Positions 25,695 through 34,106 are shown, counted from the stretch's first letter. The stretch is 64,000 nt of DNA from Deltaproteobacteria bacterium (GCA_021850095.1 JAJZRX010000005.1:1-64000); one strand, 5' to 3'. The notes: generated from the sequence alone by a model not told the origin. Translations and numbers: made by a program.

Positions 25695-26509
25695 AATCAG
25701 CTCTGATCTGCTTCACATTGCTGCTCTACGGAGCGTCAATCGGATCTGCAACAGAACGCGAACTGCATATCGGTAAATTCAGCGGCGGCGACCTGACCGG
25801 CTGGAAAGAGCAGACCATCTGGAACGCTAAAAAAACCGGATACTCGTTCGTACCGAAAAACGGAAAAAAGGCCTTGATGGCAAAAAGCGTCAACTCCGCC
25901 TCCGGTCTGATTAACAGGACTGAAATTGATCCCAAGACCCATCCGCTCATCGCCTGGTCATGGAAGATTGACCATACCGTAAAAAAGGGAGACGAAAGAA
26001 TCAAGAATGGACATGACTTTGCGGCGCGCCTGTACGTGGTCTTCCCGCGGGGCTTTTTTGGCCGGACCCGCGCCATAGAGTATGTCTGGGGCAACGTCAT
26101 GCACAAAGGTGAAATCCTGCGCAGCCCCTATTCCGGCAACGTGGTCATGATCGCGGTGGATGCCGGAGAAGAGCTGGCCGGGCAGTGGACTTCCCATATA
26201 CGCAACTACGCCGATGATTACCGTGCGGCATTTGGCGAAGAAGCTCCCAAGGTCGGAGCAATTGCGATCATGACCGACAGCGACAACACCCACGAAAGCG
26301 CGGTCGGCTATTATGGCGACATCAGTCTGCTGACGGCATACAAAGAAAATGATTCAAAATTCAAGGACCCGAAAAACAACGGAGCTGTTCCCAAGGAACA
26401 GCCCCGTAAAGACCAACAGCCGAAAGATGCGGCGCCAAAAGAACCAACAAACGGCAGCCACCTTCCGGTCACGCCCCCGCCCACTCCTCCGGCAGAGGTA
26501 AAGCCTTGA
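25691..26509 (+). CDS. Exported DUF3047 family protein
   Basis: A 272-residue secreted protein of unknown function. It has a signal peptide (residues 1 to about 20, hydrophobic CFTLLLYGASIGS) and a DUF3047-type domain (LTGWKEQTIWN, LIAWSWKIDHTVKKGDE, FAARLYVVFPRGFF, GYYGDISLL). The last ~55 residues are a Lys/Pro/Glu-rich tail that looks disordered and may cross the cell wall or bind a partner. The ATG at 25691 overlaps the stop of the HAD gene (ATGA) and gives a clean signal peptide. The upstream ATG at 25682 is less likely. Converges with the YtxH gene. Confidence 0.75.
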   Translation: MKSALICFTLLLYGASIGSATERELHIGKFSGGDLTGWKEQTIWNAKKTGYSFVPKNGKKALMAKSVNSASGLINRTEIDPKTHPLIAWSWKIDHTVKKGDERIKNGHDFAARLYVVFPRGFFGRTRAIEYVWGNVMHKGEILRSPYSGNVVMIAVDAGEELAGQWTSHIRNYADDYRAAFGEEAPKVGAIAIMTDSDNTHESAVGYYGDISLLTAYKENDSKFKDPKNNGAVPKEQPRKDQQPKDAAPKEPTNGSHLPVTPPPTPPAEVKP

Positions 26510-26515
26510 ACCTGG

Positions 26516-26857
26516 CTACATCCGGCTCAAAATGGTTCTGAATTTTTCCAGTTTGGATGCGCCCTCTTCGATCAGGCGAATCAGATCTTTTCGGGCGCCG
26601 CCGGCCACATCCCGGCCTTTTTCAACCAGTTCGTCAGTTTTTTCACCGATGGTTTCAACCATGTTGTTCACGTTCGAGGCCAGGTCATCCACCACTTCAT
26701 CGGCCCGGTTGCGAACTTTTTTAGAGTAACGGAGAATATCTTTTCTGGTTCGGCTGCCGGACTGGGGCGCAAACAGCAATGCCAATCCCGCTCCGATGAC
26801 GCCCCCGGCAAAGATCAGCAATGCCGCTGCAGCAACTTTTTTATCTCGCTCTTCCAT
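26516..26857 (-). CDS. YtxH domain protein
   Basis: A small 113-residue protein with one N-terminal transmembrane glycine-rich helix (AAALLIFAGGVIGAGLALLFAP) followed by QSGSRTRKD, the YtxH signature. A charged coiled-coil-like region continues to the end. The family includes general-stress proteins of Gram-positive bacteria; the biochemical role is unknown. AAAGGAGG lies nine bases before the ATG and a sigma-70-like promoter lies further upstream, so it should be well expressed as a single gene. Confidence 0.8.
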   Translation of the reverse strand: MEERDKKVAAAALLIFAGGVIGAGLALLFAPQSGSRTRKDILRYSKKVRNRADEVVDDLASNVNNMVETIGEKTDELVEKGRDVAGGARKDLIRLIEEGASKLEKFRTILSRM

Positions 26858-26886
26858 AATAATGTCCTCCTTTTAGTTTTTTCTTC

Positions 26887-26914
26887 ATTGTACCCCAGCA
26901 CGAAAGTTACACAA
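26887..26914 (-). promoter_or_regulatory. Sigma-70-type promoter of the YtxH gene
   Basis: On the minus strand TTGTGT (26914-26909) and TACAAT (26892-26887) are 16 bases apart, about 30 bases before the ATG. Confidence 0.45.
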
Positions 26915-26931
26915 GACATTCCTGCACTTTA

Positions 26932-28320
26932 TCAAGAGATCATCCGCACTTTGAAGAAGCGCCCCTTGATCTTGTTCCTGGCCAGACAGGCCAGAGCCGT
27001 TTCGGCACTGGAGTGCATGACCGCCAGATAGGTATGAAAATCAAACACGTCGATCTTGCCGACTTCACTCCCCGCGACGGCCCCTTCACTTGTCAGGGCC
27101 CCCAGCACATCGCCGGGACGCAGCTTGTTTTTGCGGCCGCCATCGATGCAGAGCGTCACCATCGCCGGGACCAGGGGCTTGGGCTTGCCATCAACGGCTG
27201 CCAGTGACTCCAGATCCCAACGGGGGATGCTGTAGCCCAATTCATCCTCAATCGCCTTCACCCGCCGTGTTTCATGAGCCGTCACCAGACTGAACGCCAA
27301 ACCCTGCTCCCCGGCACGCCCGGTGCGGCCGATACGATGAATATGAATCTCCGGATCACGGGACAATTCATAATTAATCACCGCCGCCAGCTCCTTGATG
27401 TCCAGCCCGCGGGCGGCCACATCGGTGGCCACCAGCACCGAAACACTACGGTTGGCAAAGCGCACCAGCACCTGATCGCGCTCACGCTGCTCCAGGTCGC
27501 CGTGAATCGCCAGTGCCAAAAAACCACGCCTGACCAGATCATCAGCCACGTCCTGGCACTCTTTGCGGGTATTGCAAAAAACCAGCGTTGATTCGGGACG
27601 ATAGTGGCCAATGATTCGAGCGACGGCTTCACTCCGTTGCGAGCCATCCACTTCAAAAAGCAGCTGTTGTATGACGCCTTCGTCGTGGCCTTCATCGATG
27701 CTGACTTCGACCGGATCGCGCTGGATGGCTGCACTCATGGCGGCGATCTCCTCGGGATAAGTGGCGGAAAAAAGCAGAGTCTGCCTTTTTTGGGGAGCGG
27801 CATCAATCAGCGCGCTGATCTCATCCTGGAAACCCATATCAAGCATGCGGTCGGCTTCGTCCAGTACCAGCGTCCGCAGGGCACTCAAATCAAGGCTCCC
27901 CCGGCGCAGGTGGTCCAACAGGCGGCCGGGAGTGCCGACCACGATATGGGCGCCATGCTCCATTGATACCCGCTGCGGACCAAAGGGGACTCCCCCGCAA
28001 AGGGTCAGTACTTTGACGTTATCGGTAAAACGCGCCAATCGGCGCAGCTCCTTGGCGACCTGGTCGGCCAGCTCACGGGTCGGGCAGAGCACCAGCGCCT
28101 GAACCCGCAGGGTGCCCACGTCCATGCCTGTCAGCAGACCGATCCCGAAGGCGGCGGTTTTGCCGCTGCCGGTCTTGGCCTTGGCAATCACGTCCTTGCC
28201 GGCCAGAATCAGCGGCAAAGTGTGAGCCTGAATCGGCGTCATAGCGCTATAGCCCAGGGACGCCAGGTTTTTGAGCATGGGGGGCTTGAGGTGAAGTGCT
28301 GAAAATGCTGTTGTGGTCAT
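26932..28320 (-). CDS. dbpA: ATP-dependent RNA helicase DbpA
   Basis: DEAD-box helicase that acts on helix 92 of 23S rRNA in 50S assembly. The 462-residue protein shows the Q motif (TPIQAHTLP), Walker A AKTGSGKT, DEAD, SAT and HRIGRTGR. After residue ~385 comes the DbpA-type RNA-recognition domain (VTLCIDGGRKNKLRPGDVLGAL, IGKIDV-like VGKIDVFDFHTYLAV), which separates it from RhlE-like helicases. Single gene. Confidence 0.95.
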   Translation of the reverse strand: MTTTAFSALHLKPPMLKNLASLGYSAMTPIQAHTLPLILAGKDVIAKAKTGSGKTAAFGIGLLTGMDVGTLRVQALVLCPTRELADQVAKELRRLARFTDNVKVLTLCGGVPFGPQRVSMEHGAHIVVGTPGRLLDHLRRGSLDLSALRTLVLDEADRMLDMGFQDEISALIDAAPQKRQTLLFSATYPEEIAAMSAAIQRDPVEVSIDEGHDEGVIQQLLFEVDGSQRSEAVARIIGHYRPESTLVFCNTRKECQDVADDLVRRGFLALAIHGDLEQRERDQVLVRFANRSVSVLVATDVAARGLDIKELAAVINYELSRDPEIHIHRIGRTGRAGEQGLAFSLVTAHETRRVKAIEDELGYSIPRWDLESLAAVDGKPKPLVPAMVTLCIDGGRKNKLRPGDVLGALTSEGAVAGSEVGKIDVFDFHTYLAVMHSSAETALACLARNKIKGRFFKVRMIS

Positions 28321-28383
28321 GCAGACTCTCTTTCTTGAGCCCTACCCTACCCCAATCAAGCAAGTTCGTCCAGTTTTCCATAT

Positions 28384-28413
28384 AAAAAGGGCGGCTGAAT
28401 TCCTTCGCCGCCC
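28384..28413 (-). terminator. Terminator of the secreted-protein operon
   Basis: On the minus strand a GGGCGGC/GCCGCCC stem with an eleven-base loop is followed by T5. It lies about 35 bases after the stop of the PEP-CTERM gene. Confidence 0.8.
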
Positions 28414-28448
28414 CTTGTTGACCTTTACCGCACAAACAGATAGCTAAT

Positions 28449-29201
28449 TCATTTGGCCCGCCCGCCCATTTTTTTCCGCAGCACGGCCAAACCTGCCAGT
28501 CCTCCCCCCAGCAGCAACAGGGTGGAGGGTTCGGGCACGGCCGGAGTTTGTGAAAAACGCTGTTCAAACCCGAAGATTCCGGCGCCATCCTCTTCTCCGA
28601 CCGCCCAGACCAGAATGTTCTTGGTCACCCAGATCTCGCTCTGCGGTGCAAATGCGGCCGAAGCGGACGTTATTGAAGTACTGCTTTGCGGATCCCCCAT
28701 TGTGCTGAACTCGATGAATTTTGTCCCCAGATCAGCCAGCCCGGAAGCTGTGCCGATATCCTCGCGTATATAGGAACCGGAATCATAGCTGCCATCCAGC
28801 ATGACAGACCAAAAGGCCCCGCCTGCCGCATATTCAAGCGAGTTGTCCTTAATCCTCAAGGTCGGGTCGAGAACCGACACCCGGAAACCGAACATAAGGT
28901 CAACAAATCCATAGATCCCATCGCCGGTTACATTCAGCTCACCGTTGGAGACTGAAAATCGCAGCCCCGGCCCCGGATCCATGCCTCCATCGTTGAGCGC
29001 CGTGACGCTGATATTGGCTGCATTCAAGCTGCGCGTCGAATCAGAGGTCATATAGCGGACCTGGCTCCAATTGTCGAACAGCTTGTCCCCGGCGATAATT
29101 GACCCGCCGTTGAACAGATCGGACAACGGCGTGGCGTGGGCGCCTCCGGCGATACAGACCGTTATCAGCATCGCAAACAGTACATTCATAAATCGTTTCA
29201 T
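28449..29201 (-). CDS. PEP-CTERM sorting-domain protein
   Basis: Exported protein of 250 residues. A signal peptide (MKRFMNVLFAMLITVCIAGG, cleavage near AHA) leads into a ~195-residue beta-rich domain I cannot assign. The C-terminal sorting signal has the motif VPEPSTLLLLGGG, a hydrophobic helix and the basic tail RKKMGGRAK. Such proteins are recognised by an exosortase, which is not encoded in this window. The ATG at 29201 is chosen over the upstream frame because AAAGGAG precedes it and it yields the signal peptide. Last gene of the secreted-protein operon, 35 bases after the propeller gene and before a terminator. Confidence 0.88.
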   Translation of the reverse strand: MKRFMNVLFAMLITVCIAGGAHATPLSDLFNGGSIIAGDKLFDNWSQVRYMTSDSTRSLNAANISVTALNDGGMDPGPGLRFSVSNGELNVTGDGIYGFVDLMFGFRVSVLDPTLRIKDNSLEYAAGGAFWSVMLDGSYDSGSYIREDIGTASGLADLGTKFIEFSTMGDPQSSTSITSASAAFAPQSEIWVTKNILVWAVGEEDGAGIFGFEQRFSQTPAVPEPSTLLLLGGGLAGLAVLRKKMGGRAK

Positions 29202-29236
29202 AACATCGCTCCTTTCAGAAATTCCTGGGTTCATCA

Positions 29237-31063
29237 TCATTGGATAGCGCAGTTCGCCCGAGTACACTTGGGAATGCATGTCTTGACATCATTGGGCGTA
29301 ATCAGACCGTCGTTGTCGGAATCACGCGGATCGCTGGCTCCGGTTGCGCGCTGACCGCGCGCCCTGCTGATCAGCGCCAGATCGTTCTGGTCGATATCGC
29401 CATCCTGGTCGGCATCGCATTTGGCCAGCGGAGTGCTGGCAACCGTCACCTCCTGCACCACCGGAGATTGATTCTGCGGATTGGCGTTGAGGGTCAGCTT
29501 GACTTCGATGAATCGACCGGTTTTGTTAAATGCCGTGCCGTTGGATACGGCTTGGAAAGCTTGCGAAGAAAGGCCGGACTGGGTGTCGGCGGTGCGTACT
29601 TCCGCCGTCACACCGGCTCCGGCGGGAACCGTGGCGATCCAGGAAACCTTGCCCCAGCTGGTGCCGCTGGCGCCGCCATCCTTGACCACCGACCAGTTGC
29701 CGGTCTTGGTGGTTATGCTCAACGCGGCCGTACCGGAAGCGTCACTGTAAGTATAGGGCTCATAACCAACCGGGATCACTCCCAGGAAGGAACCGTCGGT
29801 ACCTTTGTACTTGGCCATGTTGTGTGATGCGCGGTGAACCTGCCAGATGTCGTTGTTGGCGTCGGCAATCACTCCGCGACTGTCGGAATCGCCCATCTGG
29901 CTGGCCTTGTCCCAGATTACTGCGCCGTTGGGGGCAAACTTGGCGACGCCACCAGACCGCTTGCTGACCAGGATGTTGCCATCGTTGTCGGTGCCGACCG
30001 CATAAGTGCAGTAGTTTAATGCTGCCGGCATACTCGAGTTGTTGGTTCCATCATCGATATGTTCTACATAGCTGTTGCAGGAGCCGCCCATGATGACGTG
30101 GGTCACGTTGCTGGCATCACGTCGCAGCGCCAACCCGTACACCGCGGACGGCATGGGAATGTTCCGTACCGTGTACGGCCCCGTGTTACTGCCAGTGTTG
30201 GCAATTCTGGTCAGTACCGGATTGGCCCAGTTAGCCCCCCACAGTGTGCCGTTTTGATCGATCAGACAGCCGTAGTTTGGCTGACCATTGGTGGACACCG
30301 GCCCGGCAATGGTATGACCATCCACCGCACTTATTTTGTAATATTCGGCATTATTGTAAAGCCCCACCCACAGATTGCCATCGGTGCCGATGCAGAGGGC
30401 GCGACCGATACCGTTAGGTCGGGTTATGCCGCCGCTGTAGATTCCGTCGGGCACCCGTTTGACCCAGGCGATGCGCTCGTCCTGAATCTCAGCCGGATCA
30501 ATCATGCCGTTAGCGTTGTTGTCAACCAGGGGCATCATCTCGCCGGTCTGGATTGTGCCGTTGTTATCGGCATCCGTCGAACTGTTCACCACGCCATTGC
30601 TGTTGCGGTCGATAAAGGTGTTGTTAAGGATTTTGAAGACGGTCGGATAACCGCCGAACCAGCGATCCAGCACATAGGCGTTGCCCTGGGCATCCACGGC
30701 AGTGCGCGACGGAGCCGCACCGTTCCAGGCATCGTGGGCGTAAACGCCGGAGTTGAACCAGGTGCGGTAACGGGCGACCTCACGTCCGGGGGAACCGCCA
30801 ACTTGAGACGAGTCAACTTTGGAGAGGGTGTCTTCGCCGGCATTGGCGATCCACAATACCGGAAAACTGGTACCGGTGATATTAAGCTGCAGCTGATTGT
30901 TGTTGGGGGCAGTGTGATTGACGCCGATCAACGTGCCCAGATCAAAATCGGCATCAAGGGTGTAGGTCTGGCTGGCGGCCAGGGCATTGCCCGTCATGAA
31001 AGACAGTACAAGGGCCAAGGGCGTCAATGCGAAGGTCAACTGTTTCGTGATCGATCGTTTCAT
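29237..31063 (-). CDS. Secreted beta-propeller protein with dockerin-like calcium loops
   Basis: A 608-residue exported protein. A signal peptide ends near ALAA at about residue 30. The body resembles NHL/Vgb-type propellers (IGTDGNLWVGLYNN, LIDQNGTLWGANWANP, VGTDNDGNILVSKRSGG). Three EF-hand-like loops are inserted near residues 150-195 (DRNSNGVV, DADNNGTI, DNNANGMI). The C-terminus has two more in dockerin-I-like arrangement (DADQDGDIDQNDLALI and DSDNDGLITPNDVKTC). An all-beta module precedes this dockerin-like part. An AAAGGAG lies before the ATG. Calcium binding is predicted. Any cohesin-type partner is unknown, as none is encoded here. Confidence 0.82.
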   Translation of the reverse strand: MKRSITKQLTFALTPLALVLSFMTGNALAASQTYTLDADFDLGTLIGVNHTAPNNNQLQLNITGTSFPVLWIANAGEDTLSKVDSSQVGGSPGREVARYRTWFNSGVYAHDAWNGAAPSRTAVDAQGNAYVLDRWFGGYPTVFKILNNTFIDRNSNGVVNSSTDADNNGTIQTGEMMPLVDNNANGMIDPAEIQDERIAWVKRVPDGIYSGGITRPNGIGRALCIGTDGNLWVGLYNNAEYYKISAVDGHTIAGPVSTNGQPNYGCLIDQNGTLWGANWANPVLTRIANTGSNTGPYTVRNIPMPSAVYGLALRRDASNVTHVIMGGSCNSYVEHIDDGTNNSSMPAALNYCTYAVGTDNDGNILVSKRSGGVAKFAPNGAVIWDKASQMGDSDSRGVIADANNDIWQVHRASHNMAKYKGTDGSFLGVIPVGYEPYTYSDASGTAALSITTKTGNWSVVKDGGASGTSWGKVSWIATVPAGAGVTAEVRTADTQSGLSSQAFQAVSNGTAFNKTGRFIEVKLTLNANPQNQSPVVQEVTVASTPLAKCDADQDGDIDQNDLALISRARGQRATGASDPRDSDNDGLITPNDVKTCIPKCTRANCAIQ

Positions 31064-31086
31064 GTTCGGCTCCTTTACTTTCAGTA

Positions 31087-32181
31087 TTAAAGACGTGAAG
31101 CGCTTTCAGATCTGTTTTCGCTGCCTGATTTGGACTGGATTTTATTGGTCGTTGACAGAACCAGCGGCCGGATCATGACATCAAAGCCGGTAGTATGTGT
31201 CAGGCGGCGCTGTTGGCCGCCCTGAAACGGCACTGCATAAATCTGGGCCGCACCTTCCCGCAGACTGACGAAATAAATGGATCTGCCGTCGCTCGACCAG
31301 GCCGGATAATGATCTTCATCGGGAGAGCGGGTAAGATTGGTCACCGCGCTGCCATCGGCTTTCATGACATAGATATCGCCCCTGGCCATCTCGATGCGGG
31401 TTCCTTCGCGGCTGGATACAAACGCTATATGGTTTCCATCCGGTGACCAGACCGGGAAAGCGTTTGTGTAGGGATTGTCGGTAATTTTTACAGGGTGGCC
31501 GCCGTCAGGATCAATGACATTGATATTGAGTCCGCGCTCTTTGGCTTCCAGGTAGGCCAGCCGCCGGCCATCGGGCGACCAGGATGGGAAAAATTTTCGG
31601 TTTTTCGACAGAGACACGGTCACGCTATGTGCTTCTCCTCCCCCGGCAGGCATAACGAATATTTCCGAACTGCCACGCTCGCCATGAACCACAAAAGCGA
31701 TCCAGCGGCCATCGGGGGAAAGCGTTGGAGCACCTTTGTCTGTTTGGCTGTTTGTCAGTTGTTTCAAGCCCGAGCCATCGGAATTGATGACATAAAAGTT
31801 GGCCCAGCGGTCACGGCTGGAACGGAAGATTATGCGCCCGTCCGGTGTCCAGGCCGGTGAATTGTCAGCCAACGTATCGGTTGTCAATCGTTTCTGACTG
31901 CCGCCGTCAGCATTCATGACATAAATCTCGGCGTTTCCATCGCGGTAGGAGGTGAAAGCGATTCGCTTTCCATTGGGTGACCAGGCCGGTTCCGTGTTTT
32001 CTTCCGGGCCGCTGGTAAGCGCCCGTTGAAGCGAGCCATCGCCGTTCATAGTATAAATCTGGGCATTTCCGGTGCGATTGGATACAAACAGGATCGTGCC
32101 GGATGCTTCAGCTAAAGCGGCCACGTAATTGCAAACCATCAGCAGCGCAGACAACAAAGCTATACGCAGCATCGTATTCAC
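31087..32181 (-). CDS. Secreted TolB-like PD40 beta-propeller protein
   Basis: A 364-residue exported protein with an N-terminal signal peptide (ending near AALAEA). It has at least six PD40/WD40-like blades with the repeat pattern PAWSPNGKRIAF and DIYVMNADGS. It resembles the TolB propeller but lacks TolB's N-terminal domain, and no tol-pal genes are nearby, so it should not be called TolB. The last ~25 residues are Ser-rich and polar. It lies 12 bases after the small Ig-like gene and 23 before the calcium-loop propeller, so it belongs to the same transcript. Confidence 0.82.
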   Translation of the reverse strand: MNTMLRIALLSALLMVCNYVAALAEASGTILFVSNRTGNAQIYTMNGDGSLQRALTSGPEENTEPAWSPNGKRIAFTSYRDGNAEIYVMNADGGSQKRLTTDTLADNSPAWTPDGRIIFRSSRDRWANFYVINSDGSGLKQLTNSQTDKGAPTLSPDGRWIAFVVHGERGSSEIFVMPAGGGEAHSVTVSLSKNRKFFPSWSPDGRRLAYLEAKERGLNINVIDPDGGHPVKITDNPYTNAFPVWSPDGNHIAFVSSREGTRIEMARGDIYVMKADGSAVTNLTRSPDEDHYPAWSSDGRSIYFVSLREGAAQIYAVPFQGGQQRRLTHTTGFDVMIRPLVLSTTNKIQSKSGSENRSESASRL

Positions 32182-32193
32182 GGTCGCCTCCCG

Positions 32194-32532
32194 TTATTTC
32201 AGGAATCCGAAGTTGCCGCCGCCGATTTCAGTACCATCCTGTTTATAGATCTTGACAGTATGGGCGCCGGTCAAACTGGGACGGTACTCGAGCGCGAGAT
32301 CGCCCGTGGCGCTTGCAGTTATCAATTGCGTGACCTTGGTTCCGTTGGAGTGAGTGACACAAACGCTGACAGTGCTCCACGGTGTCAGATTGCCGGCTTT
32401 GATAACAATCTTGTCGGTGCTGTCCGCCGTGGATGGCACAGAGACCCAGGCAGAGCCGGCCATTACAGATGAAGCTATCGCCAGTCCGAACATCAGGAGG
32501 AATGCGGTTAAATAATTGATCAAAGTTTTCAT
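32194..32532 (-). CDS. Small secreted Ig-like protein, first gene of the secreted operon
   Basis: A 112-residue protein with a clear signal peptide (hydrophobic LTAFLLMFGLAIASSVM, cleavage after AGS or nearby). The rest is beta-rich with a repeat-like Ig or FlgD-Ig flavour (AGNLTPWSTVSVCVT, SLTGAHTVKIYKQDGTEIGG). No named family is certain. A ribosome site (AAAGGAG) precedes the ATG. The gene follows a leader of about 67 bases from the putative sigma-54 promoter and is the first of four genes coding for exported proteins. Confidence 0.72.
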   Translation of the reverse strand: MKTLINYLTAFLLMFGLAIASSVMAGSAWVSVPSTADSTDKIVIKAGNLTPWSTVSVCVTHSNGTKVTQLITASATGDLALEYRPSLTGAHTVKIYKQDGTEIGGGNFGFLK

Positions 32533-32608
32533 TTTTGTCTCCTTTCTTTAGTTGAATGCACTTTACGCCGCCTTCGCAACAGCGCCTGTTTTTACAACTA
32601 ATTAATAA

Positions 32609-32624
32609 AGCATAGTTCATGCCA
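32609..32624 (-). promoter_or_regulatory. Putative sigma-54 (-24/-12) promoter of the secreted operon
   Basis: On the minus strand TGGCATGAACTATGCT has GG and GC exactly 12 bases apart, the spacing RpoN requires. The TGGCA half is a full match, and the -12 half reads ATGC instead of TTGC. The predicted start is near 32599, about 67 bases before the first ATG. Confidence 0.6.
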
Positions 32625-32673
32625 TCAGCATATCAATCTGTTATTACTGAATTTTTATCCCCGGTCTTTCCGA

Positions 32674-32692
32674 CTGTAAAATCTTTTTACAG
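32674..32692. promoter_or_regulatory. Perfect palindrome, likely enhancer-binding site
   Basis: CTGTAAAA and TTTTACAG form a perfect inverted repeat around TCT. The symmetry continues weakly outward (CCGA on one side, CCGAC on the other). Its centre lies about 84 bases upstream of the predicted sigma-54 start site, the usual place for an activator of sigma-54 promoters. No T run follows in the operon direction that would make it a terminator. Confidence 0.5.
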
Positions 32693-32906
32693 CCGACTTG
32701 CATCCGCTTGACAGCACGAAAACGGCCTGACGTATTAAATCTGGGAACCACAAGAATAAGGCCGTAAAATTAATCGACACGTGTTTGCCAGGCTATAAAT
32801 GACACGCATTTTGTTAAATTCTTTATCTTTGGAATTCAGAATGCTATCGTGACAACATTTCAAGATCACACTGAAACGTACCTCGGCATAGCAAAGGATC
32901 ATTTCA

Positions 32907-34013
32907 ATGACGAGCATTTCTTACGATGTCCTGATTATTGGAGGCGGCCCGGCCGGGCTTTCCACCGCTTATCTGTGTCATAAAAACGAGCTTTCCTATC
33001 TGGTTCTGGAGTCGGGCAAAGCCATTTTCCAAGGCATTGCCAATACCTATCCCGAAGGGAAACTGGTCTACGCCTCCAAACCCAAGGACGCGCCGGAGCC
33101 GTTCATGGTCGAAGAACTCCGCCCGCCCGACAAGCCGGTCACGGTCGAAAGCTATCTGCAGTATGTGCAGCATTTTGTGCAGCACGAAAACCTGAATGTT
33201 CAGACCGAGGTTGCTTTTGAGGATATCAGGGACGAACGGGAAGGGCTGACGGTTATTACTTCCAAAGGTAATTTCAAGGGCAGGAAGGTCGTGCTGTCGT
33301 TCGGCAGCAATATCCCCCGCGAGCTGTCCGTGTACGGCGACGCCAAGATGGTGGCCAAGAATGTCGAAGACGCCAGCAAATATGTGGGCATCAAAACCCT
33401 GGTAATCGGGGGCGGCAACACCGCCGCCGATGTGATCATCAACATCCTCAAGGCCAAACGCGAATTTCACGACACCCAGCCGGTCTACTGGGCGCACAAG
33501 GCCGAGACCTTTGATGTCAACAAGGAAACCGCCCAGCGTCTGGGGGAAGAGATCCTGCTGGGAGGCAATATCCGGCTGCTGCCGGGAGCGACACCCCGCA
33601 TCGGGGAAGTCGATGACGAGGGGGTAGACCGGCTCGTTATCCGGATCAACGAATTCAAGCAGGCCGACGGCATCGACCTGTACCACGCCTTAAGCTTCCC
33701 GATGCAGAATGTCATCGCCTGCATTGGCTCCCAGGGACCAGTGCCGATTTTTGACAAACTCGGCATCCAGACCATCGCCTGCGCGGCCGGGGTTTGCAAG
33801 ATCGCCAAGGAGGGCGAACGGCTGGTGCTGTTGTCGTCCGAATTCGAATCGACCCGCAAGGGGGTCTACGTCATCGGCGGGGCGATTTCTCCCTCCTACA
33901 TGAAGATCAGCGAGGGGTCGATCGTCGAGGAGAAACACCCCAACCTGATCTATACCGCCATCAACGACGCCTACCACGTGGTGGAAGCCATCCGAAGCAA
34001 GCTTCCCAAATAA
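32907..34013 (+). CDS. FAD/NAD(P)-dependent oxidoreductase, YpdA/thioredoxin-reductase-like
   Basis: Flavoprotein of 368 residues with two Rossmann folds. The FAD motif lies near the start (DVLIIGGGPAGLSTAYL) and the NAD(P) motif in the middle (TLVIGGGNTAADVI). The architecture matches the thioredoxin-reductase-like group that includes YpdA. No redox-active CxxC is present, so it is not a classical thioredoxin reductase. The substrate is unknown; a low-molecular-weight disulfide or a ferredoxin-type partner are possibilities. It is a single gene, divergent from the secreted operon and closed by a terminator. Confidence 0.82.
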   Translation: MTSISYDVLIIGGGPAGLSTAYLCHKNELSYLVLESGKAIFQGIANTYPEGKLVYASKPKDAPEPFMVEELRPPDKPVTVESYLQYVQHFVQHENLNVQTEVAFEDIRDEREGLTVITSKGNFKGRKVVLSFGSNIPRELSVYGDAKMVAKNVEDASKYVGIKTLVIGGGNTAADVIINILKAKREFHDTQPVYWAHKAETFDVNKETAQRLGEEILLGGNIRLLPGATPRIGEVDDEGVDRLVIRINEFKQADGIDLYHALSFPMQNVIACIGSQGPVPIFDKLGIQTIACAAGVCKIAKEGERLVLLSSEFESTRKGVYVIGGAISPSYMKISEGSIVEEKHPNLIYTAINDAYHVVEAIRSKLPK

Positions 34014-34047
34014 CGATTCAAGCGCATATTCGCTGCGACACGACAGC

Positions 34048-34081
34048 AAAAAAGCTCCCTGGTTTTCCGGGGAGCTTTTTG
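34048..34081. terminator. Bidirectional terminator between the flavoprotein gene and amrB
   Basis: A6GCTCCC and GGGAGCT5 form a stem around a ten-base loop, with A and T runs on both sides. The two flanking genes converge on it. Confidence 0.88.
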
Positions 34082-34106
34082 ATTGCAGTATACTTTCAGG
34101 ATCGTT

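Larger units (their letters stand above)
32533..32906. other. 374-bp divergent regulatory region
   Basis: AT-rich non-coding region between the secreted-protein operon (-) and the flavoprotein gene (+). It contains the putative -24/-12 promoter and the palindrome listed below. A possible plus-strand promoter (TTGACA near 32708, TATTAA 19 bases further) is weak. No small gene was recognised. Confidence 0.6.

Noticed and set aside
30059-31090. 343-codon plus-strand frame antisense to the calcium-loop propeller
   Set aside because: The minus-strand gene has a signal peptide, repeats and a ribosome site; the plus frame has none.
31087-32181. Annotation as TolB
   Set aside because: Only the PD40 blades match. 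The TolB N-terminal domain and neighbouring tol-pal genes are missing.
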